A stretch of 22,032 bases of DNA from an uncultured Mycoplasmatota bacterium (GTDB taxonomy: Bacteria; Bacillota_I; Bacilli_A; RF39; UBA660), in the NCBI GenBank assembly GCA_900552235.1, contig URYZ01000012.1, forward strand, positions 1-22,032. Reading direction: 5' to 3'. The translations under genes were made by a program, and so were the position numbers. The stretch's first letter is position 1, and every line of letters begins with the position of its first letter. Shown in pieces: positions 5,575 through 13,736 of the stretch. A model generated the notes under the pieces. The model searched no databases. It was given only the letters and a program-made list of their open reading frames with translations, and had not been told where the DNA came from.

Positions 5575-7969
5575 TTTTAAAAAAATAGAAAAGAAATGGC
5601 AAGATATTTGGGATAAGAAAGAAGCTTTTGTTTGTGAAAATAATAGTGATAAACCTAAATATTATTATTTAATAGAGTTTCCATATCCAAGTGGGGCTGG
5701 ACTTCATGTAGGACATGTAAGAAGTCAAACTGCGCTTGATTCAATGGCAAGAAAAAAAAGAATGCAAGGGTTTAATGTTTTATATCCAATTGGTTGGGAT
5801 TCTTTTGGACTTCCAACTGAACAATATGCAATAAAAAATCATATTCATCCTAAAATTGCAACAAAACAAAATATTGAAACATTTAAACGTCAAATAAAAT
5901 CACTTGGAATATCTTTTGATTGGAGTAGGGAGTTTTCAACAACAGATGAAGATTATTATAAATGGACACAATGGCAATTTTTAAAATTCTTTGAAAAAGG
6001 AATGGCTTATAAAGCAGAAAAAGAAATAAATTGGTGCCCTAATTGTAAAATTGGTTTATCTAATGAAGAAAGTGAAGGAAATGTTTGTGAAAGATGTGGG
6101 GGAAAAGTAGAAAAGAAGCTTAAATCTCAATGGATGTTAAAGATGAGTTTATATGCTGATAAATTACTTGATGGTCTTTCTATGACTGACTTTGTTGATA
6201 GAGTTAAAACAGCTCAGATAAACTGGATAGGAAAAAGTGAAGGAGCAGAAGTTTTATTTAAACTTAAGGAAGTTGATGATACTTTAAAGGTATTTACAAC
6301 ACGCCCTGATACTTTATTTGGCGTAACATTTATGGTTGTATCACCAGAACATGAAATGTTAAATAAATATAAAGATTTAATTAAAAATATTGAAGAAGTT
6401 AAAGCGTATCAAGAAGAAGCAAAGAAGAAAACTGAAATTGAAAGAACAGATTTAACTAAAGAAAAAACAGGAGTTAAATTAGATGGTTTAACTGCGATTA
6501 ATCCTGTTAATAATGAGGAAATTGAAATCTGGATTAGTGATTATGTTTTAACTAATTATGGAACTGGTGCGATTATGGCTGTTCCAGCTCATGATGAAAG
6601 AGATTATGCTTTTGCTAAAAAGTTTAATATAAAAATTGTAGAAGTAATAAAAGGTGGAGATATAACAAAAGAAGCTTATACTTTAGATGGTGAAATGGTT
6701 AATTCAGGTTTCTTAAATGGTCTTACTGATAAAAAAACTTCAATTTCAAAGATGATAGATTATCTTGAAGAAACAGGTATTGGAAAAAGAAAAGTTAATT
6801 ATCGTTTACAAGACTGGGTGTTTTCTCGTCAAAGATTCTGGGGAGAACCTATTCCAATGATTAATTGTCCAAAATGTGGATGGGTAGGTGTTAAGGAAGA
6901 AGACTTACCAGTAACACTTCCTGATGTTACTTCTTATGAACCAACAGATGATGGGGAAAGTCCACTTTCTAGGATAGATAGTTTTGTTAATACAACTTGT
7001 CCTAAATGTGGTGGTGCTGCTAAAAGAGAAACAGATACAATGCCAAACTGGGCTGGATCTTCTTGGTATTGGTTAAGATATATGGATCCTAAAAATGACA
7101 AAGCTTTTGCTTCTTATGATGTAATGAAATATTGGGGTATGGTTGATTATTATAATGGTGGTATGGAACATGCAACAAGGCACCTTTTATATGCGAGATT
7201 CTGGAATAGATTTTTATATGATGAAGGTCTTGTTCCTTCGATGGAACCATTCAAAAAAAGAGTGGCTCATGGAATGATTTTAGGTAATAATGGCGAAAAA
7301 ATGAGTAAAAGTAGAGGTAATGTTGTTAATCCTGATGTTATGGTAGATTCATATGGTGCTGATAGTTTAAGATGTTATGAATTATTTATCGGAGATTATG
7401 AAAAAGAAGCAGTATGGAATGAATCAGGTTTAAAAGGATGTAAAAGATTCTTAGATAGAGTATATCGTATGAAGGATAATTTAATAGATAGTTTTTCATA
7501 TACTGAAAGTCTTGAAATTTTAATTAATAAAACAATAAAAAAAGTAACTGATGATATAGATAATATTAAATATAATACAGCAGTTAGTGCTCTTATGATT
7601 TTATTAAATGAATTTGAAAAAGTAGGTAAGATAACTAAAAAAGATTTTCGTACATTTTTAATGTTATTAAATCCAATATGTCCTCATATAACTGAAGAAT
7701 TAAATGAAATTTGTAATCTTGGAGAAAAAATATATAAATCAAGTTGGCCTACTTACGATGAAAGTAAATTAGATGAAGATGAAATAACTATTGCAGTACA
7801 AGTAAATGGTAAATTAAGAAGTACAATAAATGTATTAAAAGATATAGATGAAGAATCTTTAAAAGAACTTGCACTTAATGAAGAAAATGTAAAAAAACAT
7901 ATACTTGATAAGGAAATTGTAAAAGTTATTGTAATAAAAGGAAAAGTGGTAAATATTGTTGTTAAATAG
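5567..7969 (+). CDS. leuS: Leucyl-tRNA synthetase
   Basis: An 800-residue class I synthetase that charges tRNA-Leu. Visible parts in order: the HIGH box as HVGH (47-50) in PYPSGAGLHVGH; a zinc knuckle with C157, C160, C174 and C177; the CP1 editing domain with TTRPDT (244-249) and GTGAIMAVPAHDERD; a second CxxC pair set in the catalytic region; the KMSKS loop (578-582); and an anticodon-binding and C-terminal domain ending in VNGKLR and IVVK. Length is normal for bacterial LeuS. The start is the ATG at 5567, matching the family start MYNFKKIEKKW, with GAGGA upstream; a longer in-frame extension from 5516 lies inside the upstream gene and is rejected. No T-box leader is present. Confidence 0.97.
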   Translation: MYNFKKIEKKWQDIWDKKEAFVCENNSDKPKYYYLIEFPYPSGAGLHVGHVRSQTALDSMARKKRMQGFNVLYPIGWDSFGLPTEQYAIKNHIHPKIATKQNIETFKRQIKSLGISFDWSREFSTTDEDYYKWTQWQFLKFFEKGMAYKAEKEINWCPNCKIGLSNEESEGNVCERCGGKVEKKLKSQWMLKMSLYADKLLDGLSMTDFVDRVKTAQINWIGKSEGAEVLFKLKEVDDTLKVFTTRPDTLFGVTFMVVSPEHEMLNKYKDLIKNIEEVKAYQEEAKKKTEIERTDLTKEKTGVKLDGLTAINPVNNEEIEIWISDYVLTNYGTGAIMAVPAHDERDYAFAKKFNIKIVEVIKGGDITKEAYTLDGEMVNSGFLNGLTDKKTSISKMIDYLEETGIGKRKVNYRLQDWVFSRQRFWGEPIPMINCPKCGWVGVKEEDLPVTLPDVTSYEPTDDGESPLSRIDSFVNTTCPKCGGAAKRETDTMPNWAGSSWYWLRYMDPKNDKAFASYDVMKYWGMVDYYNGGMEHATRHLLYARFWNRFLYDEGLVPSMEPFKKRVAHGMILGNNGEKMSKSRGNVVNPDVMVDSYGADSLRCYELFIGDYEKEAVWNESGLKGCKRFLDRVYRMKDNLIDSFSYTESLEILINKTIKKVTDDIDNIKYNTAVSALMILLNEFEKVGKITKKDFRTFLMLLNPICPHITEELNEICNLGEKIYKSSWPTYDESKLDEDEITIAVQVNGKLRSTINVLKDIDEESLKELALNEENVKKHILDKEIVKVIVIKGKVVNIVVK

Positions 7970-7987
7970 TATTTACTATTTTTTTTT
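7964..7987 (+). terminator. leuS terminator
   Basis: A 7-bp stem AAATAGT/ACTATTT (7964-7970 with 7975-7981) with an ATTT loop, followed by a run of T. The leuS stop codon TAG lies inside the 5' arm. Confidence 0.7.
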
Positions 7988-8000
7988 ATAATGTTATAAT
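7972..8000 (+). promoter_or_regulatory. Promoter of the pilin-sortase unit
   Basis: TATAAT at 7995-8000 has a weak -35 TTTACT at 7972-7977 with 17-nt spacing. The -35 lies in the loop and 3' arm of the leuS terminator. Confidence 0.5.
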
Positions 8001-8028
8001 TTAATTATGATATAGGATGGTGAAACTT

Positions 8029-10392
8029 ATGAAGAAAATATTTTCATATATATTTATATTTATTTTTGTGTTTTTAACATGTTATTTTAATGTATCTGCA
8101 ATATCATTAAGAAATTATGGTGGTATTAAAGGGTATGCATCAGATCAAACAGGTAGATATTCTTGTCCTGGTAAAACTTGGGGAGTTAATCCAGGTTATG
8201 CGGGTGTAATTGAAATAGCAGATAGTTCTAGAACTCCATATTATTGTAGTGAATGTGATGCGGAGTTTCCAAATAGTTCTTGGAGTGGAAGTTCAACATT
8301 TTATGATTATTCACTAACTGGAACATGCTACTATAGTTGTAGTAATCCAAATACAGGAAGTTATGCAACTACCCAACATAATATTTGGGATATAATGAAA
8401 AATGCTTCAACTATTTCATGTAATCCAAGTAATACTGAATTAGGAAATGCTTGTGGTGGAAGTACTGTATATATACTTACTGAATATGGTTATAGCAATT
8501 ATCAAAACGTTGTTTCTTTATCTCAAGAAACACCTTCACAAACAATATATGTATCTAAGGTATGTAATAATGGTTTAACTGGTACATTTGAAGTTGAATT
8601 AGTAAAAAATAATACAGTTTATAAAACAGGTAGTATATCTTGTGGAGATAGTAAAAAAGCAATTTTTGGAAGTAGTTTACCAACTGGAACATATTTAATA
8701 AGAGAAAAAGAAGATAGAGAAGATGTTTTATATGATACTGAAGGTGAAATAACTTTAACTTCTGGTAAAAGTGCAATAGCAACATTTACTAATTCATTAA
8801 AAAAAGGTAATATTAAAGTTAATAAAGTATGTAAAACAGGTGTATCTGGAACATTTAAAATAGGAATTTATAAAGATGGTACTTTCTTAGAAGATGTTGG
8901 GACAAAAGAAATTTCATGTGATTCTAATGTAACATTTAATTTACCAGTAGGTGTTTATTCAGTAAAAGAAATTGATTTAGATAGTAAATATAATGTAGAA
9001 TATTCAAGTTCTTCAGTTACAGTAAAATATAATGAAACAAGCGAAGTAACAGTAACAAATTCATTAAAACCTGGTAAAGTAACTGTTACAAAAGAATGTA
9101 CAGGTTATATAACAAATAATCAAAAATTTAAAATAACATTAAATAATGTAACAAAAGAATTTTCATGTAATACATCATATACTTGGGATAATTTAACTCC
9201 TGGTGATTATACATTAACAGAAGATGTAACTAATTTAAAAAATAATTTAGTTCAAATAAAAATAGGAAATAATGCTTTTATAACAGGTGATTCTACAAAT
9301 GTTAAAGTTCTTCCTAATGAAGAAGTTAAAGCTATTGTCAAAAATACTCTTGAAGCAGGAGGAATAGTATTAACAAAAGTAGATGCTGATACTAAAAAAC
9401 CTATCGAAGGCGTTAAGTTTAACTTATATTTTATTAATGGCAATAATGAAGAAGAAGCAAAAGATATTTATGGTAATTTAGTAGGAATTCAAACAACAAC
9501 AAAAGAAGGAAAGATTGCTTTTCAAAATCTTCCATATGGAAAATATAAAATAGTAGAAGTTGAAAATCCTGAAGAAGGTTATGTAATTGCGGAATCTCAA
9601 ACAATTATTATTGATAAAGATAATGCGTATTATAAAAGTAATTTTGAAAATAAAAGAATAAAACTTATTATAAATAAAACTAATATTGATGGTTCAAAAG
9701 AACTAGAAAATGCTAAGTTTAATATTTTAGATAAAAAAACAAAAGAAACATATAAAGAAATTGAAATCACTAAAGATAATAAAACTTTAATTTTAAAACC
9801 AGGTGAATATATAATAACAGAGGTAGTTGCTCCAACTGGTTATCAAAAACTATTTGATACAATTGAAATTAAAGTAGATAATAAAGGTAAAATAACTTTA
9901 AATAGTAAAAATGATTATGTAACTTTAGATGATAATGTTTTGACAATTAAAAATGATACAAGAAAAGTATCTATATCAAAAGCTGATATAACAACAAATA
10001 AAGAACTTGAAGGAGCAGAATTAGTACTTATTAAAAAAACTGGTGAAACAGAAGTTGAAGTTATTAAATGGACTTCAACAAAGACTCCTTATAGAATAGA
10101 ACTTGAAGCTGGGACTTATATTTTAAAAGAACTTAAAGTTCCAACAGGATATAAAAATGATCCAATTGTATTAGAGTTTAGTGTTGATGAAAATGGTGTT
10201 GTAACAATAATAAGTGAAATATCTAAGTATTATAAAAGTGTAGATAATGAAATTACAATATATAATGAAAAACCAATTGATGTACCTGATACTGGAAAAA
10301 CAATGAAAGTAGTTTTAATTGTAGTAGGAACTTTATTAATAGGTGGAGGAAGTTATTTAACTTTTAAATATGGAAAAAGAAAAGAATACTAG
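8029..10392 (+). CDS. LPXTG-type surface pilin with six CnaB-like modules
   Basis: A 787-residue secreted wall-anchored protein. The signal peptide is residues 1-24 (ending VSA). An N-terminal domain (about 30-165) holds seven cysteines. Six CnaB/prealbumin-like modules start near 171, 260, 349, 444, 545 and 645. A sortase signal VPDTG (752-756), a membrane helix and the basic tail KRKEY follow. Each module shows the Lys near its start, the Glu in the Y-x-x-x-E strand and the Asn in its last strand expected for a Lys-Asn isopeptide bond. Modules 1-3 also each carry a Cys pair (VC/EC near the start, SC mid-module). The ATG at 8029 has AGGATGGTG at a proper distance; an in-frame ATG at 8017 is inside that site. 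The sortase gene overlaps its end, so the sortase probably anchors or polymerises this protein. Confidence 0.9.
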   Translation: MKKIFSYIFIFIFVFLTCYFNVSAISLRNYGGIKGYASDQTGRYSCPGKTWGVNPGYAGVIEIADSSRTPYYCSECDAEFPNSSWSGSSTFYDYSLTGTCYYSCSNPNTGSYATTQHNIWDIMKNASTISCNPSNTELGNACGGSTVYILTEYGYSNYQNVVSLSQETPSQTIYVSKVCNNGLTGTFEVELVKNNTVYKTGSISCGDSKKAIFGSSLPTGTYLIREKEDREDVLYDTEGEITLTSGKSAIATFTNSLKKGNIKVNKVCKTGVSGTFKIGIYKDGTFLEDVGTKEISCDSNVTFNLPVGVYSVKEIDLDSKYNVEYSSSSVTVKYNETSEVTVTNSLKPGKVTVTKECTGYITNNQKFKITLNNVTKEFSCNTSYTWDNLTPGDYTLTEDVTNLKNNLVQIKIGNNAFITGDSTNVKVLPNEEVKAIVKNTLEAGGIVLTKVDADTKKPIEGVKFNLYFINGNNEEEAKDIYGNLVGIQTTTKEGKIAFQNLPYGKYKIVEVENPEEGYVIAESQTIIIDKDNAYYKSNFENKRIKLIINKTNIDGSKELENAKFNILDKKTKETYKEIEITKDNKTLILKPGEYIITEVVAPTGYQKLFDTIEIKVDNKGKITLNSKNDYVTLDDNVLTIKNDTRKVSISKADITTNKELEGAELVLIKKTGETEVEVIKWTSTKTPYRIELEAGTYILKELKVPTGYKNDPIVLEFSVDENGVVTIISEISKYYKSVDNEITIYNEKPIDVPDTGKTMKVVLIVVGTLLIGGGSYLTFKYGKRKEY

Positions 10393-11059
10393 AAAAAAGG
10401 TAATAGTTTTATCAGTAGTATTAATTATTTTGGGTATAATAATAATCGGTTGGGAATATTTCTTATCTAAAAAAGATTATGTTTATCAAGAAATGAGAAT
10501 AAAACTAACATATAATTCAGTTATTGTAAATCCTGATAAAGATGTTAGTGATGATATTTTAAACGATAGCGATGAAGATTTAAACATAAATAATAATGAT
10601 ACTCCTAACGAAACCCCAGTAACACCACCAAAGCCAAAACCAACTAGGCCTTCATATAACTATATAGGATACATAGAAATACCCAGTATAAATATTAAAA
10701 AAGGGCTTGTTGATAAAAATTCTGTTTATAATAATGTGAATTATAATGTTCAAATAATGAAAGAATCAAGTTATCCTGATGTAGATAAAGGTTTATTCAT
10801 TTTAGCAGCACATAATGGTACATGTTATAATTGTTACTTTAAACATCTTGATAATATAAAAAATAATGATTTAATTTATGTCAATTATAAAAATAAAAAG
10901 TATACATATAAAGTAACAAAAAAATATACAGTTAATAAAACTGGTTATGTTTCAATTTATAGAAATAATGATGTAACAAGTCTTGCTCTTGTTACATGTA
11001 CTTGGGGGACAAAAAATAAACAAACTGTTGTAATTGCAGAATTAATAAATAAAGAATAA
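10370..11059 (+). CDS. Sortase
   Basis: A 229-residue membrane transpeptidase that should cleave the VPDTG signal of the upstream pilin. It has an N-terminal anchor helix (about 10-30), an acidic then proline-rich linker (55-95, TPPKPKPTRP) and the sortase barrel from about 97 (YIGYIEIPSINIKKGLV). The catalytic His is H148 (AAHNG) and the catalytic Cys C210 (LVTCTWG). The usual third residue, an Arg about nine residues after the Cys, is not seen; the strand reads KNKQTVVIAEL. Two more cysteines (C152, C155) sit beside the active His. The start overlaps the pilin by 23 nt, with GGAGGAAG some distance upstream inside the pilin gene, indicating coupled translation. The class is uncertain. Confidence 0.88.
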   Translation: MEKEKNTRKKVIVLSVVLIILGIIIIGWEYFLSKKDYVYQEMRIKLTYNSVIVNPDKDVSDDILNDSDEDLNINNNDTPNETPVTPPKPKPTRPSYNYIGYIEIPSINIKKGLVDKNSVYNNVNYNVQIMKESSYPDVDKGLFILAAHNGTCYNCYFKHLDNIKNNDLIYVNYKNKKYTYKVTKKYTVNKTGYVSIYRNNDVTSLALVTCTWGTKNKQTVVIAELINKE

Positions 11060-11070
11060 AAGAAGGGAAG

Positions 11071-11790
11071 ATGAAAATTATGGAAGATATAACATTTTTT
11101 GAAAGAATAAAATTACTTTTTTCTCTAATTTCATCTTCACCTTTTTTTGTTATAATTTTATTTCTTTTAATCGCAGCTACATTAACTCTTGTTTTATCTA
11201 AAAAATCAAATAATAGAAATTTAAAAATAATTGTAACAGTTTTATATTTTATATCATTTATATTAATTATATTTAACTATGGTAGTTCATTTACTAAATT
11301 TTTTGATAATTTAGTAACTAAATTATTTACTTATTTATACTTTCCAAGTATTATTGCATATTTATGCTTAATGATTATTGGAATACTTATTTTAGTAAAA
11401 ATGATTTTAAGAAAAGAAAAATCTAAATTTATAGTTATTAGTAATGTAATGTTATTTACTATATCAGTTTTATTATTTGTTTTATCTATTGATATTATAG
11501 TAAAAGGAAATATAGATATATTTGAAAAGACTTCAATATATAATAATGAAACATTAATGGTATTAATTCAAGCTAATACAACAGTATATTTATTATGGTT
11601 TATAACATTACTTATAAAATATTTAGCAAATAAAATAATAAAAAAATTAGATTATGAAGAAATACCTAAAGAAGATAAAGAAGAGATAAAAGAAGTTAGA
11701 TATTTAACAGATGAAGAATTTAATGCTTATTTTGAAAATTATAAAAAGAAACATGAAACATTTGAAGAAATAAAGAAATTAATAAATTAA
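11071..11790 (+). CDS. Five-helix membrane protein next to the sortase
   Basis: A 239-residue protein with about five membrane helices (about 15-42, 50-70, 85-112, 120-145, 160-185) and a charged cytoplasmic tail (190-239, rich in Glu and Lys). I do not recognise the family. The gene begins 11 nt after the sortase stop, and a terminator follows it, so it is the last gene of the pilin-sortase unit and may serve that system; this is inference. AAGAAGGGAAG lies just before the first ATG; an internal ATG at 11080 (MEDITFFERIK) is an alternative start. Confidence 0.7.
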   Translation: MKIMEDITFFERIKLLFSLISSSPFFVIILFLLIAATLTLVLSKKSNNRNLKIIVTVLYFISFILIIFNYGSSFTKFFDNLVTKLFTYLYFPSIIAYLCLMIIGILILVKMILRKEKSKFIVISNVMLFTISVLLFVLSIDIIVKGNIDIFEKTSIYNNETLMVLIQANTTVYLLWFITLLIKYLANKIIKKLDYEEIPKEDKEEIKEVRYLTDEEFNAYFENYKKKHETFEEIKKLIN

Positions 11791-11802
11791 TGAATTGATT
11801 TT

Positions 11803-11830
11803 AAAGAAAGTTTGCTTGACTTTCTTTTTT
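11803..11830 (+). terminator. Terminator of the pilin-sortase unit
   Basis: A 9-bp stem AAAGAAAGT/ACTTTCTTT (11803-11811 with 11819-11827), a 7-nt loop, then a T-run. It overlaps the next promoter. Confidence 0.85.
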
Positions 11831-11844
11831 AATACTTATATAAT
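11816..11844 (+). promoter_or_regulatory. Promoter of the permease/ATP-grasp pair
   Basis: TTGACT (11816-11821) and TATAAT (11839-11844) are separated by exactly 17 nt. The -35 box is part of the loop and 3' arm of the preceding terminator. Confidence 0.8.
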
Positions 11845-11873
11845 TATAATGCTTATTAAGTGGAGATGATTTT

Positions 11874-12707
11874 ATGTTAGATATTATAAAAGATACTTTA
11901 ATAGATGGAATAAAACTATTACCATTTTTATTTATTGCATTTTTAATTATTGAATTAGTAGAGCATAAATTAAGTAATAAAACTCAAAAAATAATTACAA
12001 AGTCAAATAAATATGGACCTGTTTTAGGAAGCTTATTTGGAGCTTTTCCTCAATGTGGTTTTAGTGTTTTAGCTACTAATTTATATGTCACAAGAATAAT
12101 TAGTTTAGGAACTCTTATAGCTATTTATTTATCAACAAGTGATGAAATGTTACCTGTTTTATTATCACATAATGTTGATATTAATTTAATATTTAAAATT
12201 CTTATTATAAAAATATTTATTGGTATGTTTTGTGGAATAATAATAGATTTTATTATAAGGAAAAATAAAAAAATAAATAATTTAGATTATCATATATGCA
12301 ATGAAGAAAACTGTCATTGTGAAAAAGGGATATTTGTTTCTACAATTATTCATACTTTAAAAACATTTTTATTTATTTTAGTTATAACTTTTATTATGAA
12401 TATTATATTTGAATATTTAGGTCATAATTATTTATCAAATTTATTACTTAAAAATAGTATTTTTAGTCCTTTTATTACAAGTTTAATAGGTCTTATTCCT
12501 AATTGTGGTTCAAGTATTCTTCTTACAGAATTATATTTAGGTAGTACAATTAGTTTTTCATCATTAATTTCTGGTCTTTTATCTAACAGTGGTATAGCTA
12601 TAATTATACTATTTAAATCAAATAAAAATATGAAAGAAAATATAAATATTTTAATTTTAACTTATTTAATATCAGTAGTAAGTGGAATTATTTTATATTT
12701 ATTGTAG
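11874..12707 (+). CDS. ArsP_2-family (DUF2899) putative metal permease
   Basis: A 277-residue membrane protein of the family annotated as putative manganese or arsenic/heavy-metal exporter. It is an inverted two-half protein. The halves carry matching motifs FPQCGFS (58-64) and IPNCGSS (208-214), and conserved TSDEMLPVL follows the first. The central hydrophilic loop has H140-x-C142 and C147-x-C149, likely metal ligands. Substrate is not determined for most members; manganese and arsenicals are both proposed. It has its own promoter and an ATG after GGAGATGA. Seven bases after its stop begins an ATP-grasp gene whose ribosome binding site overlaps the stop codon, so the two are coupled. Confidence 0.85.
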   Translation: MLDIIKDTLIDGIKLLPFLFIAFLIIELVEHKLSNKTQKIITKSNKYGPVLGSLFGAFPQCGFSVLATNLYVTRIISLGTLIAIYLSTSDEMLPVLLSHNVDINLIFKILIIKIFIGMFCGIIIDFIIRKNKKINNLDYHICNEENCHCEKGIFVSTIIHTLKTFLFILVITFIMNIIFEYLGHNYLSNLLLKNSIFSPFITSLIGLIPNCGSSILLTELYLGSTISFSSLISGLLSNSGIAIIILFKSNKNMKENINILILTYLISVVSGIILYLL

Positions 12708-12714
12708 GTGCTTT

Positions 12715-13647
12715 ATGAAAAATCTTCAAAGGATAATAAAACAAATAGCGTTGGAAAATGATTTATCATATGAAGTATTATCATGTGATCTAGTAATTAA
12801 ATTAACAAAAGGTAATAAAATTAGATATATTAATGGTTATAAATTTGGTTTAAATAGTCATTCTTTAGGATTAATTTTAGATGATAAATATGCTACATAT
12901 GAACTATTAAATTCTTTAGGTATTAGTGTTTGTAAACATCATATCTTATTTAGACCAACTAATCATAATTCTTATGCTAAAAATTATAATAGTTTTGATT
13001 ATTGTTATGATTTATTTTTAAAATATAATAAAAATGTTATTTTAAAAGTTAACAATGGTACATGTGGTGATGGAGTATATCATATTACTACTAAAAAAGA
13101 GTTGAAAAAAATATATAATCATTTATTAAAATATAATTTTTCAATTAGTTTATGTCCATATTATGATATAAAAAATGAATATAGAGTTATTTTATTAAAT
13201 AATGAAATTAAGATAATGTATGGTAAAATTAATCCTGTAGTAATAGGTAATGGTAAAGATAAGTTAATAGATTTATTAAAAGATTTTAATATAAATTATT
13301 TTGGATATAAGACTAATTTAAAAAAGAATATAAACTATAATAAAGTTTTAAAAAAGGATGAAAAGTTTATATATGATTTTAAATATAATTTATCTAAAGG
13401 CTCTATAATAACTGAAGATATTGATAAAGAAACAAAATCTATTATTAGTAAGATGGCTAAAGATGTTAGTAAAAAGATAAATTTAGGTTTTGGTAGTATT
13501 GATATTATTAAAACAAATGATGATAAATATTATGTTTTAGAAATTAATTCAGGTGTTATGATTGAAAATTATATAAAGTTAACTTCTGATGGTTTTAAAA
13601 AGGCTAAAAAAGTTTATGAAGAAGCTGTTTTAGAAATGTTTAAGTAA
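12715..13647 (+). CDS. ATP-grasp ligase of unknown product
   Basis: A 310-residue ATP-grasp enzyme. Such enzymes form amide or peptide bonds using ATP through an acyl-phosphate. An N-terminal region (GYKFGLNSHSLGLILDDKYAT) precedes the ATP lid. The glycine-rich ATP loop is K111-VNNGTCGDGV, and the magnesium-binding pair is E276-I-N278 (YYVLEINSG). The overall plan resembles the glutathione-synthetase or cyanophycin-synthetase type ATP-grasp domain without their partner domains. The start is the ATG at 12715 with AGGTG directly upstream; an upstream in-frame start at 12682 lies in the permease gene and is rejected. Pairing with a putative metal permease hints at a metal-related small peptide, which is inference. 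Confidence 0.8.
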   Translation: MKNLQRIIKQIALENDLSYEVLSCDLVIKLTKGNKIRYINGYKFGLNSHSLGLILDDKYATYELLNSLGISVCKHHILFRPTNHNSYAKNYNSFDYCYDLFLKYNKNVILKVNNGTCGDGVYHITTKKELKKIYNHLLKYNFSISLCPYYDIKNEYRVILLNNEIKIMYGKINPVVIGNGKDKLIDLLKDFNINYFGYKTNLKKNINYNKVLKKDEKFIYDFKYNLSKGSIITEDIDKETKSIISKMAKDVSKKINLGFGSIDIIKTNDDKYYVLEINSGVMIENYIKLTSDGFKKAKKVYEEAVLEMFK

Positions 13648-13681
13648 AAATGTAAGATATTTAGAAAATCTTTCATTTTTA
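13647..13681 (+). terminator. Terminator after the ATP-grasp gene
   Basis: A 12-position stem with one T-T mismatch (AAAATGTAAGAT 13647-13658 with ATCTTTCATTTT 13668-13679), a 9-nt loop and a following T-rich stretch. It begins at the last base of the stop codon. Confidence 0.7.
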
Positions 13682-13701
13682 TTATAAATATATGGTATAA
13701 T
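13671..13701 (+). promoter_or_regulatory. Probable promoter of murG-murB-divIB
   Basis: A TATAAT at 13696-13701 lies 35 nt before the murG ATG. The best -35 (TTTCAT, 13671-13676) is weak, has 19-nt spacing and again lies in the preceding terminator. Confidence 0.4.
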
Positions 13702-13736
13702 TAAATAGATAAATATATTATAAAGGTGTTGATGTT

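Noticed and set aside
8017..8028. Longer start of the pilin at ATG 8017
   Set aside because: This ATG is part of the AGGATGGTG ribosome binding region; the ATG at 8029 begins a normal signal peptide.
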